NCBI GenBank assembly: GCA_022486625.1
Contig: JAKVKH010000042.1
Coordinates: 1 to 32,127 of the forward strand
Length of the DNA: 32,127 nt
Source: Butyrivibrio sp.
GTDB taxonomy: Bacteria > Bacillota > Clostridia > Lachnospirales > Lachnospiraceae
Direction of reading: 5' to 3'
Shown here: one piece after another, positions 22,961 through 32,090 of the stretch
How positions within the stretch are numbered: position 1 is the first letter of the stretch
How the letters are laid out: every line of letters begins with the position of its first letter
The notes under the pieces: generated by a model
Told to the model about the DNA's origin: nothing
Seen by the model: only the letters and a program-made list of their open reading frames with translations
Databases searched by the model: none
Translations under genes and position numbers: made by a program

Positions 22961-25772
22961 TGCCTTTCCGGTTCAGCATCTGCTGCATTGTGCTCAGCAA
23001 TTCGTTAAAGTCAATCGGCTTTGCGATATGCCCGTTCATCCCGACAGTCTTCGCTCTTGTAATGTCATCAAAAAATGCATCCGCAGTCAGTGCAATGATC
23101 GGTACGGTCTTTGCATCTTCCCTGTCCATGGAACGGATTACCGTTGCTGCTTCATAGCCATCCATATTGGGCATCCTGATATCCATCAGAATGATGTCAT
23201 AATAGCCCTGCGGCATGTTGCTGAATTTTTCCGTTCCGTCTTTTCCATCTTTGGTTCTGTCAACTTCAATTTCCTTCTGTATAAGCATTGTTTCCGTTAT
23301 TTCTGCATTGATATCATTATCTTCACAGAGAAGCACACGCTTTCCGCTGAGGCTTTCCCGGTACTCCGTCACAGTCTCATTCTGCGGAATCTCCTCCGGC
23401 TCTGCCTCCCGGACCGGTATATAAAGTTCAAACGTTGTTCCGACATTTTCACGGCTTTGCACTGTTATCTGCCCGTTCATGAGATCAATAATTTTCTTCA
23501 CAATGGCAAGACCCAGTCCAGTCCCCTGTACGCTGCTCGATTTGTATCTTCCTTCCTGTGTAAAAGGATCAAAAATATGGGTCAGAAAATCTTCCTTTAT
23601 CCCAATGCCATCGTCTTTGACAACAATATGCAGACCATAGCCGCCATCCTTTCCGGCAGCACGACTCAGCAAAAACTTTACATGTCCGCCGGGTTTTGTA
23701 TATTTGACCGCATTGGACAGCAGATTCAGGAACACCTGCTGTAACCGGATTCTATCCGAGTATATGTAATCAAACCCTGAATCATCCTTCTCCTTCAGTT
23801 CAATATTCTTTGCCGTGGCCGACTGCCTGATATTTTCAAGTATGGCGCCATACTGTTCTTTCAGGCGGAATATGGAATATTCAAGATGAACCTTCCCGCT
23901 CTCAATCTTGGAGATATCCAGAACATCATTGATGATATCAAGCATCAGCCGACTGGATTCATCTATTTTTTTCAGATATTCCCTCTGACTGTCATAATCC
24001 TGCGTCTGTATCGCGAGATTGGTGAAGCCCATGATCCCGTTCAACGGTGTACGCATGTCATGACTCATATTGGATAAAAAAGTGGCCTCGGCAGCCCGCG
24101 CATTTTCTGCCGCCTGCGCTCTTGCCTCTACCCGGATTATTTTAATCTTTTCCTTCTGCTTCAGATTTTTGTATGCCAGTAAAACCAGCGTCACAATAAT
24201 CAGTGTGGACACTGCCATAATGAACATAACCCATACAACAGGAATTCTGTTAAGAAGCGCATAAATGCTCCCGTCCAGTACAAAGCTGTTCGCCAATATC
24301 CCGTCCATTCTTGATCCGGAAGCTGCTGCAGCCTTGCTCAGGACAGAAGCCAACAGAGAATCATCCATTCTGACCGCACCGCAGATGCTCCATTGCAGTC
24401 CGGGAATATTGGTAACCGTATACTCTGATGCTCTGTGCTGATTCATAAACCAGGTGGAATCCGGAATTCCACAGATAATGGTATCCGCCTTTCTGTTCTT
24501 AAGCGCCCTGTAGCAATCGGCCATTGTCGCATAGCTGCTCACGCTGACGCCTTTTGCATGTCTGTCCAGGAAATAGCTTACGGCAGATGCATCACTTTGT
24601 CTCACCGCAGCACTTTGAATTGTACCGGTTCCTGTCTGCGTAACTTTAACCATACTCTGACGGGTATAATATCTCGTCAGCAGCATATTGTTCTTTTCTG
24701 CGTAAAAGACATCATCGTTAATAAAGCCGATCACATCAATATTTTTCGCTGACAGCGCAGCAATCTCCGCATTACAGTCAGCAAACGGAACGAAGCTGAA
24801 TTTCAGCCCGCTGTATTCAGAAAGTGCCCCGTAATATTCCGGAATGATCCCTGTAATAGTGCCATTCTTTTTCTTTTGATAAAACGGCGGGTCATTATCA
24901 AGAACTGCAACTTTTATTTCCCCGTTATGAGCCTTTATATATTCCTGTTCTTCCGCTGTAAAGATCGATCCGCCCTGCTCTTCACTGCCGAGATATTTGT
25001 TATGCAGTTCCGATCCATAGGAATAGTCCTCCGCCAGAATCCGGAACATCGCTTCATCGACTTGTCCCTTCAGATCTGTTCTGTCCTTCTGAAATGCGAA
25101 ATAATATTTGGTAGGACAAAAATGCAGGATGACCCGGTACCCATCAATTTGGGTTCCTCCAACGATCTCCGCATCCATTTTGCCGCTTTGCAGAGCTTCA
25201 TCCATTTTCTCTGCCGTACTGTATTCCGTGATATCCGGTACAAAATCATAACCTGCACACCACTGTGTAAATGCAGCCACCATGGCGGAGTCTTTGATTG
25301 CACAGAATTTCTTTCCCTTAAGCTGTGCAACATTGCCATAATCAAAGCGCCCGTCATCACTTCGTACGCATACAGACATCATTCCTGTACCACTCTCTAT
25401 TTCTGCAAAAATAAAGCGCTCTGCACGTTCTTTCGTTTTGGCTACTCCAAGTGCCATATCGATTTTCCCGTCTGCAAGATCATCCAGCATAACCTTATAA
25501 TCCGGTTCATTGACAAATTGAAGCTTAAGGCCGGCATACTGCGCCACCTTGAACGCATATTCAACATCATACCCGCGTTCCACTCCGTCCTGATCCTTTA
25601 CCGAATATCCTTCTTCCGTTACCGTCCCAACCCTGACGGTTTCCCGGCTGTCTTTTTCCTGTGCACGTACTGTTTCAGGAAATAAAAAAAGACAGCAGAA
25701 TATTGCTGCCGACAGAATCACTGCCGCAGCATATTTTTGCCGCCGATTAACGGAATCAGAATTTCCCCTCAT
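22953..25772 (-). CDS. Hybrid sensor histidine kinase with two tandem solute-binding sensor domains
   Basis: Membrane kinase of 939 residues, BvgS/EvgS-like. A signal-anchor (about 15-37) precedes two extracytoplasmic SBP_bac_3 domains (about 44-262 and 284-495), a membrane segment (about 510-533), a short linker and a HisKA domain with H571 in SNMSHDMRTPLNG. The ATPase domain has N687, DDGIGIKED (720-728) and GTGLGLAIV (750-758). A C-terminal receiver domain (about 811-935) has D864 in ILMDIRMP. There is no Hpt or DNA-binding domain, and no response regulator gene beside it. The tandem Venus-flytrap domains should sense an amino-acid-like solute. The ATG follows GGCAGGG. It begins 102 bases after the last DUF4176 gene. 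Confidence 0.95.
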   Translation of the reverse strand: MRGNSDSVNRRQKYAAAVILSAAIFCCLFLFPETVRAQEKDSRETVRVGTVTEEGYSVKDQDGVERGYDVEYAFKVAQYAGLKLQFVNEPDYKVMLDDLADGKIDMALGVAKTKERAERFIFAEIESGTGMMSVCVRSDDGRFDYGNVAQLKGKKFCAIKDSAMVAAFTQWCAGYDFVPDITEYSTAEKMDEALQSGKMDAEIVGGTQIDGYRVILHFCPTKYYFAFQKDRTDLKGQVDEAMFRILAEDYSYGSELHNKYLGSEEQGGSIFTAEEQEYIKAHNGEIKVAVLDNDPPFYQKKKNGTITGIIPEYYGALSEYSGLKFSFVPFADCNAEIAALSAKNIDVIGFINDDVFYAEKNNMLLTRYYTRQSMVKVTQTGTGTIQSAAVRQSDASAVSYFLDRHAKGVSVSSYATMADCYRALKNRKADTIICGIPDSTWFMNQHRASEYTVTNIPGLQWSICGAVRMDDSLLASVLSKAAAASGSRMDGILANSFVLDGSIYALLNRIPVVWVMFIMAVSTLIIVTLVLLAYKNLKQKEKIKIIRVEARAQAAENARAAEATFLSNMSHDMRTPLNGIMGFTNLAIQTQDYDSQREYLKKIDESSRLMLDIINDVLDISKIESGKVHLEYSIFRLKEQYGAILENIRQSATAKNIELKEKDDSGFDYIYSDRIRLQQVFLNLLSNAVKYTKPGGHVKFLLSRAAGKDGGYGLHIVVKDDGIGIKEDFLTHIFDPFTQEGRYKSSSVQGTGLGLAIVKKIIDLMNGQITVQSRENVGTTFELYIPVREAEPEEIPQNETVTEYRESLSGKRVLLCEDNDINAEITETMLIQKEIEVDRTKDGKDGTEKFSNMPQGYYDIILMDIRMPNMDGYEAATVIRSMDREDAKTVPIIALTADAFFDDITRAKTVGMNGHIAKPIDFNELLSTMQQMLNRKGND

Positions 25773-25874
25773 AGGTTACCCTGCCTTTCCACAAAATACC
25801 GCAGCATAATCTGTACCTTTAACACCTGCGCAAAAAAGCCGGAAGAATATACCCGTAAAATGAAGCCGATTTTT

Positions 25875-26150
25875 TCAGTTTATTGCCTTCAAAGCTTCTG
25901 CCATGGCATTCATATACTCAATCTGCTCCTGATTACGCAGACCGATAAAATAAATAAGCAAAATTGACGAATGATCAAACAGAATCATCTCATCAGAACC
26001 CGTATACCCTGACGGGAAACTGACTCCGATGTAATCATAAATATGTCCCTCATCACCTTTTTTCATCTGCTGATGTCCGCAGATCAGTACCCTTGAACCA
26101 ATTCCATCCACACGAACCACACTGCCTATCGGCATCATTTTCTCAAGCAT
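25875..26150 (-). CDS. DUF4176 protein, copy 3
   Basis: Small soluble protein of 91 residues with the DUF4176 pattern: MPIGSVVRVDG, then VLICGHQQ, DYIGVSFPSGYTG and an acidic helix. It is the most diverged of three tandem paralogues: the C-terminal part keeps the IGL...QEQIEY motif but lacks the IKDIP ending of the others. GAGGAGG is seven bases before the ATG. DUF4176 genes recur in type VII secretion loci of Firmicutes near LXG toxins, where some are thought to be effector partners; here only the genomic company suggests it. Confidence 0.8.
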   Translation of the reverse strand: MLEKMMPIGSVVRVDGIGSRVLICGHQQMKKGDEGHIYDYIGVSFPSGYTGSDEMILFDHSSILLIYFIGLRNQEQIEYMNAMAEALKAIN

Positions 26151-26164
26151 CTGACTTCCTCCTC

Positions 26165-26449
26165 TTATGAACGCTCCGGAATGTCTTTGATGACCTTCTT
26201 CAGCTTATCGACAAATTCCTGTTCCTCATCATCCTCTAATCCCATTGCCACAATTCTATCAATCTGATCTTCATTAAAAGGGATGATCTTATCTTCCCCA
26301 TAGTATCCGACAGGAAACGGAAGCCCCGAATAATCCATCGCATAATCCCAGTCGTCACTGGTCTGACAATATCCGCAGATCATAACCTTTATGTCATGCT
26401 CCTTGAGTAAAACGACGGTTCCTACCGGTAATATATTTTTAATTTCCAA
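26165..26449 (-). CDS. DUF4176 protein, copy 2
   Basis: 94 residues from a TTG start at 26449. I prefer this to an upstream TTG at 26467 because GGAGG lies seven bases before it and the protein then begins LEIKNILPVGTVV, aligning with copy 1 (MEIKNILPIGTVV). The rest, VMICGYCQTSDD, MDYSGLPFPVGYYG, a helix with MGLEDDEEQEF and the ending VIKDIPE, follows copy 1 closely. It starts 14 bases after copy 1 ends. Function unknown; the close similarity points to recent duplication followed by divergence. Confidence 0.85.
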   Translation of the reverse strand: MEIKNILPVGTVVLLKEHDIKVMICGYCQTSDDWDYAMDYSGLPFPVGYYGEDKIIPFNEDQIDRIVAMGLEDDEEQEFVDKLKKVIKDIPERS

Positions 26450-26463
26450 CGCAGTACCTCCAT

Positions 26464-26751
26464 TCAAATCTGTTTGGGAATATCTTTTATGGCATCCCTT
26501 AGCTTTACTGTGAACTCCAGCTGTGCATCATCCTGAAGTCCCATATTCAGGATTTCATCAATCATGTCTTCATCGAACTGCAATATTTCTTCCTCAGCGG
26601 AATACCCTGCAGGATAAAAGAAGCCTGAATAATCCGATGTATATCCCTCTCTGTCATTTCCTGTCGGGCAATACCCGCAGATCATGGCGCTGATCCCGCT
26701 TTCCTTAAGCTTCACGACTGTACCAATCGGCAGTATGTTCTTAATCTCCAT
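26464..26751 (-). CDS. DUF4176 protein, copy 1
   Basis: 95 residues: MEIKNILPIGTVVKLKE, AMICGYCPTGND, SDYSGFFYPAGYSAEEE, a helix with MGLQDDAQLEF, ending AIKDIPKQI. GGAGG lies seven bases before the ATG. It follows the giant protein gene by 23 bases and heads the triplet of paralogues, so all four genes are likely co-transcribed. In the family the N-terminal half is a small beta domain and the C-terminal third a helical tail. A partner or chaperone role for the giant protein is a hypothesis. Confidence 0.85.
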   Translation of the reverse strand: MEIKNILPIGTVVKLKESGISAMICGYCPTGNDREGYTSDYSGFFYPAGYSAEEEILQFDEDMIDEILNMGLQDDAQLEFTVKLRDAIKDIPKQI

Positions 26752-26774
26752 CTATATTCCTCCAATCACACCTG

Positions 26775-29700
26775 TCAGCCTTTTTTATTCAGATAATCAG
26801 TCAGATATGCATCCAGATCGGTAACTCTGCTGTCTGTTTCCATATCTTTCTTTCCATTATCTGTCTGCTTAAGGATGCGCTCTGTATCCTCTGCGAACAA
26901 TGGCGTATTTGTCTGCTTGAATAGCTTTTTAAATTCAGCATTTGACATCCACTCACTCTTCCCCATTTTCTTTCTGCACCAGTTATATCCACTGGTACCA
27001 AGCTGCGCTGTCTTATCATACAGTTTGTCAATCCATTTGCATCCCGACAAATCTACATCAATTGCAAATTTTACCCCAAGTCCGAGCGCTGCACCAAAAT
27101 CTATATGCAGCTTTTTGTGCTGGAATGACGCCTTGGCAGTTAATTCAAATCCAGTATCGAAATCAATGCTTGCGCCAAGTCCTACTCCCTGTATCGTAGC
27201 ACCAAGTTTAAGCGAAACTTCAGCGAAAACAGCTCTGGCACTTGCGCCAAGCATCAGAACAGGATCCAGATTTCCCTCCTTGTCTCTAAGGGACGCTGTC
27301 ATCTTGGCATTTGCCTCCGCTTTTCCAATGATTGCCTGCAGCTTACTGTTCAGGTTATTCTTCTTTGTTCCGAACTTCAAATCCGCATTAAGCTGCACTC
27401 CTACAGCCTTGGCCGATGTCTTCATTTCACCGGCCAGCGTGCTGTATTCACTTGCTGTATTGTTTTTCTTTATGACGCCATAATCCAGGCTGCCACCTGC
27501 ATCTGCCGAAACCTTAAATCCTCTGAGATCATAGGATGCGTTCATGTAGCGGTTTCGATAATTTCTGTATCTTTCCAGAAAAGTTTTTTTCTTCCCCACA
27601 GACTTCTGGTAAAAGTTGTACTGAGACCTCACCTTCTGCTTATCTTGCTTATCCTTTTCGATATCATCATCACCTGCCGAAACACCTCGCCACGACTCCG
27701 ATTTCAACCGATCCGGTCCCGAATACAGATTATTCAATTTCTGCAGTACTTCACTTCCGGCCATACTGGCAAGCTTATCCTTAACCGATTTGCTGCTTTG
27801 TTTCTTCTTGGTGCGCCCCTTCAGATAATTTTCCTCTTCCGCACCCTTTTGAACATATTCACTGTTTCCGGTAAACGCAGACAGAATATCCATGTAATTT
27901 GCATTTGCATTTAAAATAAGTTCTCTGGCCTTCTCCTTCGTCATTCCCGCACGTTCAATCAGAAGCTCTCCGGAAGGGTAATCGACTCCGTTCGCCATGC
28001 AATAGGCTTTCAGCACATTCGAAAGTGCACTCAGGAATTCTTTTCCTTTATTTATATTCTCCTCATAACTTTCATCATTTTCAAAATGGCTGATCCAGAC
28101 TTCAAGTGCCTGTTTCTTCTCCATCAGGTCTCTGAATCTGATCGATGTGACTCCATCCGGCTTAAACTCATCCATGCGGGGTCTGAACATATATTCATTC
28201 ACGTCATAATTTTTACTGATTACCAGATCTTTCAGATAGCTGGCCGGTCCCTCCTGAAGCTGCTTCTGAAGGCTCCTTGTCTCGATTGTATATCCTGGGA
28301 TATCAGCCTTTTTATCTTCTTCATAGGTTTTGGGAATTTCCAGCTTATCTTTTATACGCTTTTTCTCTCTTGCCTCAAATTCATCTTCACCCAATTTCGG
28401 ATCATACTGCTTTCTGATCCGCTCTCTGATAGCAGAATTCATCGCATTCAATTCGGTTCTCGCTGCAATTCCACTGCAAAGTTCGAGCCTGATTCTTATC
28501 TTATGCAGTTCCAGATCAGAAAGCATTATGGCAGAATCGGCAGCAAATTCCTCCGGCTTAGTATCCTTTGTTACTTCCTTCTCCTTCAGAATCGTGCTGA
28601 GTTCATCATATCCGTCCAGATCTGCATTTATCCTGCCATGCTTTGCCATAAAGTCTTTCTTCAGCTTCGCATATTCTGCCATATTCTCTGCAAAAGACTT
28701 CTGCCCGTCGTCCGCGGCCTGTTCCCTTATCTTCTCCAGATGTCTCTTCAGGACAGAATCTTCACTTTTCTTTGTATACGCACTTGATTCCTGTTCTTTT
28801 CCATTCAGAAGCATCTGGAATACTCCATCCGCCTCTTTTTCCATCGGTAAAAGCTCCACCAGTTTCTGATGCTGCTTCTGCCATTTTTTTTCTGCCTTAT
28901 TCTGCCTTTTGGAAATAAAACTGAGGATATCTGCACTGTTTCCGGCTTCTACAAGTTTTCGCAGTTCCGGAATATCCTCATCTACCGTGAAGTGTGAACT
29001 GACTTTTTCCTTCAATCCTGATACAGAATATATATTCGCACGCGCATTCAGATATTTCTCATAAAACCTGGTCCTTTCCTGATCATCAGATATAAGAAAT
29101 TCTTTATCCGTCGTGAGATCTTCCAGTAATTCCTTTATATTTTCGCCTTTCTGAATCTTATCTTTCAGTCCGGCCCATAATTCATATTCTGAATTGCAGG
29201 TTACGATATTGCCAGCCTGCTCTTCACATGCAAATTTCTGTTCCGGTGTAAGTTCTTTTACCCCCATTAATCTGCAGAGCTGTTTTTCTGCCTGTTCAAT
29301 CTTCTTCTGGGATTCTGCTTTCTCTGATGCAAAATTTTCTTCCGCTTTCTTTACCTTATTTTCATTTCTGGCATTTTCAGCATCATAACAAAGCTTATTC
29401 CGCAGTTCGATTAGCGGATTCAGATCATTCAGTGCCTGCGCAATGTTTCTTTTCTCTTCAACGGATTTATTTGCCTGTTTCAGCAGTTCCTTATTTTCCC
29501 TCAGATTCTCCTGTCCCGGTGCAAAAATATCCGTATCGTCATTTTCTTTGAGCATTTCCATTCTAAGGTTCTGATAATTCTTTACCCGCTCAATGCGCTT
29601 TCCAAATGTTTCTCTCATCTTACTGAGTTCTGTTTCTTCTCCCGGCATCTTTTCCGTCCGAAGAACAGAATCCACATATCCCGAATAATCTTCCATCTGC

Positions 29701-31184
29701 CTTGCGAAGATCATAAGGCGATATGTCTTTTCCACATTTCTTTGATCGCCAAACGCATTTTCCTTCAGCATTTTATCCAGGCTCTTTTCATCAGCCTGCA
29801 CTCTGACATAATTAAGCAGGACAATTGCATTCGCAAACTGTTTTGCTTCCTCCGGATTCTGCCTGATCTTATCTGCATCCATGGGAATTTTTTCAAAATC
29901 AGCAACATTTCTGCATTTTTCAGCAACGTCTTTAAAAATCGCTTCCATATTTCCATCTGAAATATGTGTTAAAACGCGATCATCATTTTTCTTATCTTCT
30001 TTTTTCCCCGCAGAGATTTCCTTTGCGCTGTTTAAAACAATCTCCGTCAGATTTTTTTCATAACTTTCTTTTGAAAAAATTTTGTTTCTGACCGCCGCCT
30101 GCTCCTTAAGCTCCTTTTTTTCTTTCTCTTTATCCTGCTTTTCTTCTTTCTGCCCTGCTTCATCTTCTGTGAACGGATTCCACTTTCCATCGGAAGCATA
30201 TCCTTTATACGCTTTTATCACACTGTTATAAAAACGGTTCGCCACTGCAACCTTTTGCTGTGCTTCTTTCTTTTCCACAACTGTGCTCTGTGCAAACATT
30301 TCCTTTGTACTAAAATCAATTCCATTCGCCGCGCAGACAAACTGAAGCGTCGTAGTCAGAACTGTAATTTTTTCATCATATCTGGCCAGTTCCTCCTGGC
30401 TTGCATCCTCCAGCTTTCTCTTTTCGTTATACAGCTTCAGTTTTTCAAGTTTTTCCATCAGTCCCTTGACATTCAATGCACTGCCGCTTCCATTTTCAAA
30501 TTTGCAGTCTACATCTCCTTTATCAAGACTGAGTTCTTCCGGCTTATAATCAGGTACTTTTCTTTTGTTCTCGCTGTACTTTGCGTCCAGCTTATCCAGT
30601 TCTTTCTGCTTATGGTTCATATCATAAATCATTGCACCGGTTTCTTCCGTTGCACCATATCTGCCCCTATACTCTGTTACGTTCCTTCTTTTCTGCTTCT
30701 TGGATTTGGCCTTAATGTCTGACCGGTCTTCAAACTCCTCATTAATCGCTCTCTGCCGCAGAATCTGCTCTGCCGGCGGACATTCCATATATTCTGAAAG
30801 TCTCACTTCAGTTTCGCTTAATTTCTCATTTAATTCTGCGATACTCTGCCCGGCTTCCTTCTGCGTCAGATTTTTCAGTTCTGCAACTTTCTGTTCGAAG
30901 GCATCCAGCATTGCTTCCGTCTTAGCAATTCTCTGTTCCTTATCTTCACGGCTCTGCCCTTGTTTATAGCTCTTCATGACTGCAAACTTATTTTTCAGTC
31001 GTTGCAGTGATTCTACTGCAGACGATGCATCTGTGACAGGCGACATCATCTGGGCAATCGCAGGATTATGCATGGAAAAGACAGGATCTTCCTTCTGCTC
31101 CGAAAGATCACGCATTTCTATCGCTGTTTCCTCATTCTCCTGCTTTTCTTTGTGTCCAAATAAAAAATCTGTAAACGCATCCAT
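26775..31184 (-). CDS. Giant K/E-rich helical protein with duplicated domain and Gly/Ala-patterned C-terminus
   Basis: 1469 residues, family not recognised. I start at the ATG at 31184 because GGGAGG is eight bases upstream; the ATG at 31190 is too close to it. No signal peptide and no clear membrane segment are visible. Residues about 50-210 and 345-880 are charged and largely coiled coil. A domain of roughly 95 residues occurs twice (repeat features at 30195-30482 and 27855-28151). Residues about 1220-1385 switch to an alternating, glycine/alanine-rich beta-like composition (SADAGGSLDYGV, LGASARAVFAEVSLKLGA, FGAALGLGVKFAIDVDLSG), reminiscent of the tails of type VII and other polymorphic effectors. 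A helical segment of about 85 residues ends the protein. It is flanked by a GNAT-like gene and three DUF4176 genes on the same strand. There is no LXG domain. Confidence 0.85.
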   Translation of the reverse strand: MDAFTDFLFGHKEKQENEETAIEMRDLSEQKEDPVFSMHNPAIAQMMSPVTDASSAVESLQRLKNKFAVMKSYKQGQSREDKEQRIAKTEAMLDAFEQKVAELKNLTQKEAGQSIAELNEKLSETEVRLSEYMECPPAEQILRQRAINEEFEDRSDIKAKSKKQKRRNVTEYRGRYGATEETGAMIYDMNHKQKELDKLDAKYSENKRKVPDYKPEELSLDKGDVDCKFENGSGSALNVKGLMEKLEKLKLYNEKRKLEDASQEELARYDEKITVLTTTLQFVCAANGIDFSTKEMFAQSTVVEKKEAQQKVAVANRFYNSVIKAYKGYASDGKWNPFTEDEAGQKEEKQDKEKEKKELKEQAAVRNKIFSKESYEKNLTEIVLNSAKEISAGKKEDKKNDDRVLTHISDGNMEAIFKDVAEKCRNVADFEKIPMDADKIRQNPEEAKQFANAIVLLNYVRVQADEKSLDKMLKENAFGDQRNVEKTYRLMIFARQMEDYSGYVDSVLRTEKMPGEETELSKMRETFGKRIERVKNYQNLRMEMLKENDDTDIFAPGQENLRENKELLKQANKSVEEKRNIAQALNDLNPLIELRNKLCYDAENARNENKVKKAEENFASEKAESQKKIEQAEKQLCRLMGVKELTPEQKFACEEQAGNIVTCNSEYELWAGLKDKIQKGENIKELLEDLTTDKEFLISDDQERTRFYEKYLNARANIYSVSGLKEKVSSHFTVDEDIPELRKLVEAGNSADILSFISKRQNKAEKKWQKQHQKLVELLPMEKEADGVFQMLLNGKEQESSAYTKKSEDSVLKRHLEKIREQAADDGQKSFAENMAEYAKLKKDFMAKHGRINADLDGYDELSTILKEKEVTKDTKPEEFAADSAIMLSDLELHKIRIRLELCSGIAARTELNAMNSAIRERIRKQYDPKLGEDEFEAREKKRIKDKLEIPKTYEEDKKADIPGYTIETRSLQKQLQEGPASYLKDLVISKNYDVNEYMFRPRMDEFKPDGVTSIRFRDLMEKKQALEVWISHFENDESYEENINKGKEFLSALSNVLKAYCMANGVDYPSGELLIERAGMTKEKARELILNANANYMDILSAFTGNSEYVQKGAEEENYLKGRTKKKQSSKSVKDKLASMAGSEVLQKLNNLYSGPDRLKSESWRGVSAGDDDIEKDKQDKQKVRSQYNFYQKSVGKKKTFLERYRNYRNRYMNASYDLRGFKVSADAGGSLDYGVIKKNNTASEYSTLAGEMKTSAKAVGVQLNADLKFGTKKNNLNSKLQAIIGKAEANAKMTASLRDKEGNLDPVLMLGASARAVFAEVSLKLGATIQGVGLGASIDFDTGFELTAKASFQHKKLHIDFGAALGLGVKFAIDVDLSGCKWIDKLYDKTAQLGTSGYNWCRKKMGKSEWMSNAEFKKLFKQTNTPLFAEDTERILKQTDNGKKDMETDSRVTDLDAYLTDYLNKKG
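27855..28151 (-). repeat. Second copy of the internal duplicated domain in the giant protein
   Basis: Encodes SIRFRDLMEKKQALE followed by LSNVLKAYCMANGVDYP, ELLIERAGMTKEKARE and NANANYMDILSAFTG. Counting from the ATG at 31190 this is residues 1014-1112. It aligns with 30195-30482 at the LMEK, C-x-ANG-[IV]-D and AN-x-x-Y-x-x-x-x-x-A-[YF] positions. The similarity is at protein level only. Confidence 0.6.
30195..30482 (-). repeat. First copy of the internal duplicated domain in the giant protein
   Basis: Encodes SALNVKGLMEKLEKLK followed by TTLQFVCAANGIDFS, EMFAQSTVVEKKEAQQ and VANRFYNSVIKAYKGY. Counting from the ATG at 31190 this is residues 237-332. Spacing between the conserved positions matches that in the copy at 27855-28151. 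Confidence 0.6.
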
Positions 31185-31247
31185 AAACATATCCTCCCTG
31201 CCAAAGGCTGATCAGTAATAAATATATGGCACAGATTTCATTGCATT

Positions 31248-32090
31248 TTATGATTTTGTATTTATCCATTCCGCATGACTTTGAACCAGCTGATGCAAAA
31301 CCGGAATCAGTTTGATTAAAAGCTTTTCTGATTCTTCACTGATTGCTGCTGTTGATACCTCTGTCTGACCGGTATATTTCTCCTGTGCTGCTTCAAACGT
31401 CTGCCCCAGAAGAACTGCAAGCATAATGCTGCATTCTGTATCTATGTATGCATAGGCAAAATATAATCTGTCCTTTTCCGCCTCAACTAATGTCAGTCCC
31501 TTAATCTGGTTGTCTTTCATAAATACCATGCTGACATCTGTATCATATTTTTCCGGAGAAAATGGAGCATCCACAGGCAGCATAACTCTATTTTTCTGAC
31601 AGATACGCATAAATTCTGCAAAAGAAACTGCCGAGCAGTCTTTTAAAGCACATACTCCTGTTTCCTTTCGTGCAAACAGCTTCAACCCTGCCGCTTCTTC
31701 CAGCTGAAAATGATAGACCGGCCATTTCTGCATACTTAAATCAAACCCCAGCTTCACAAGCAACTGCTGAAGTTCCGGATTTCTGTTTCCGTCATAATCT
31801 GCCATTACCCCAAGACATGCGGTCTCAAATGTAATTGCCGCCATCATTGTATACAGAATTTCCGCTGCCACCCCGCACCGTCTCACTTCCGGTGCAGTAT
31901 AAATCCACAGCAGATCCATATATCTGCCATTTTTCTGAAAAAGAGCACATCCCAGAGCTATCCCCCTTTGATTGCGGGCTCCCAGAAGTATGGAACTGTC
32001 ATCAAAAAACTTCGTCTTCAGTTTTTGAGGAATCATATACGCAAAATTTCCAGACTCCATCAGATCCTCAAGTTCAACATTAATTTCCAC
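31248..32090 (-). CDS. GNAT-like acetyltransferase protein, possibly two-domain
   Basis: 280 residues from a GTG start at 32090, supported by GGAGG nine bases upstream. The N-terminal half has the acetyl-CoA loop of GNAT enzymes, IYTAPEVRRCGVAAEIL (R70-R71-C-G73-V-A75), after a strand pair GCALFQKNGRYMDLLWI. The C-terminal half (about 185-250) repeats a beta-strand pattern (VSMVFMKDNQIKGLTLVEA, LYFAYAYID) that may be a degenerate second GNAT domain. It precedes the giant protein by 63 bases on the same strand and may be the first gene of that operon within the window; genes further upstream are cut off. Substrate unknown. Confidence 0.72.
   Translation of the reverse strand: MEINVELEDLMESGNFAYMIPQKLKTKFFDDSSILLGARNQRGIALGCALFQKNGRYMDLLWIYTAPEVRRCGVAAEILYTMMAAITFETACLGVMADYDGNRNPELQQLLVKLGFDLSMQKWPVYHFQLEEAAGLKLFARKETGVCALKDCSAVSFAEFMRICQKNRVMLPVDAPFSPEKYDTDVSMVFMKDNQIKGLTLVEAEKDRLYFAYAYIDTECSIMLAVLLGQTFEAAQEKYTGQTEVSTAAISEESEKLLIKLIPVLHQLVQSHAEWINTKS

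Noticed and set aside
25826..25874. Apparent terminator between the last DUF4176 gene and the hybrid kinase (AAAAAAGCCGG and GCCGATTTTTT)
   Set aside because: The two arms are not reverse complements (CCGGCTTTTTT would be needed), so no stable stem forms.
26775..31184. LXG or WXG100-type secretion domain at the start of the giant protein
   Set aside because: I found no WXG motif or LXG-like N-terminal pattern; the link to type VII secretion rests only on the DUF4176 neighbours and the tail composition.
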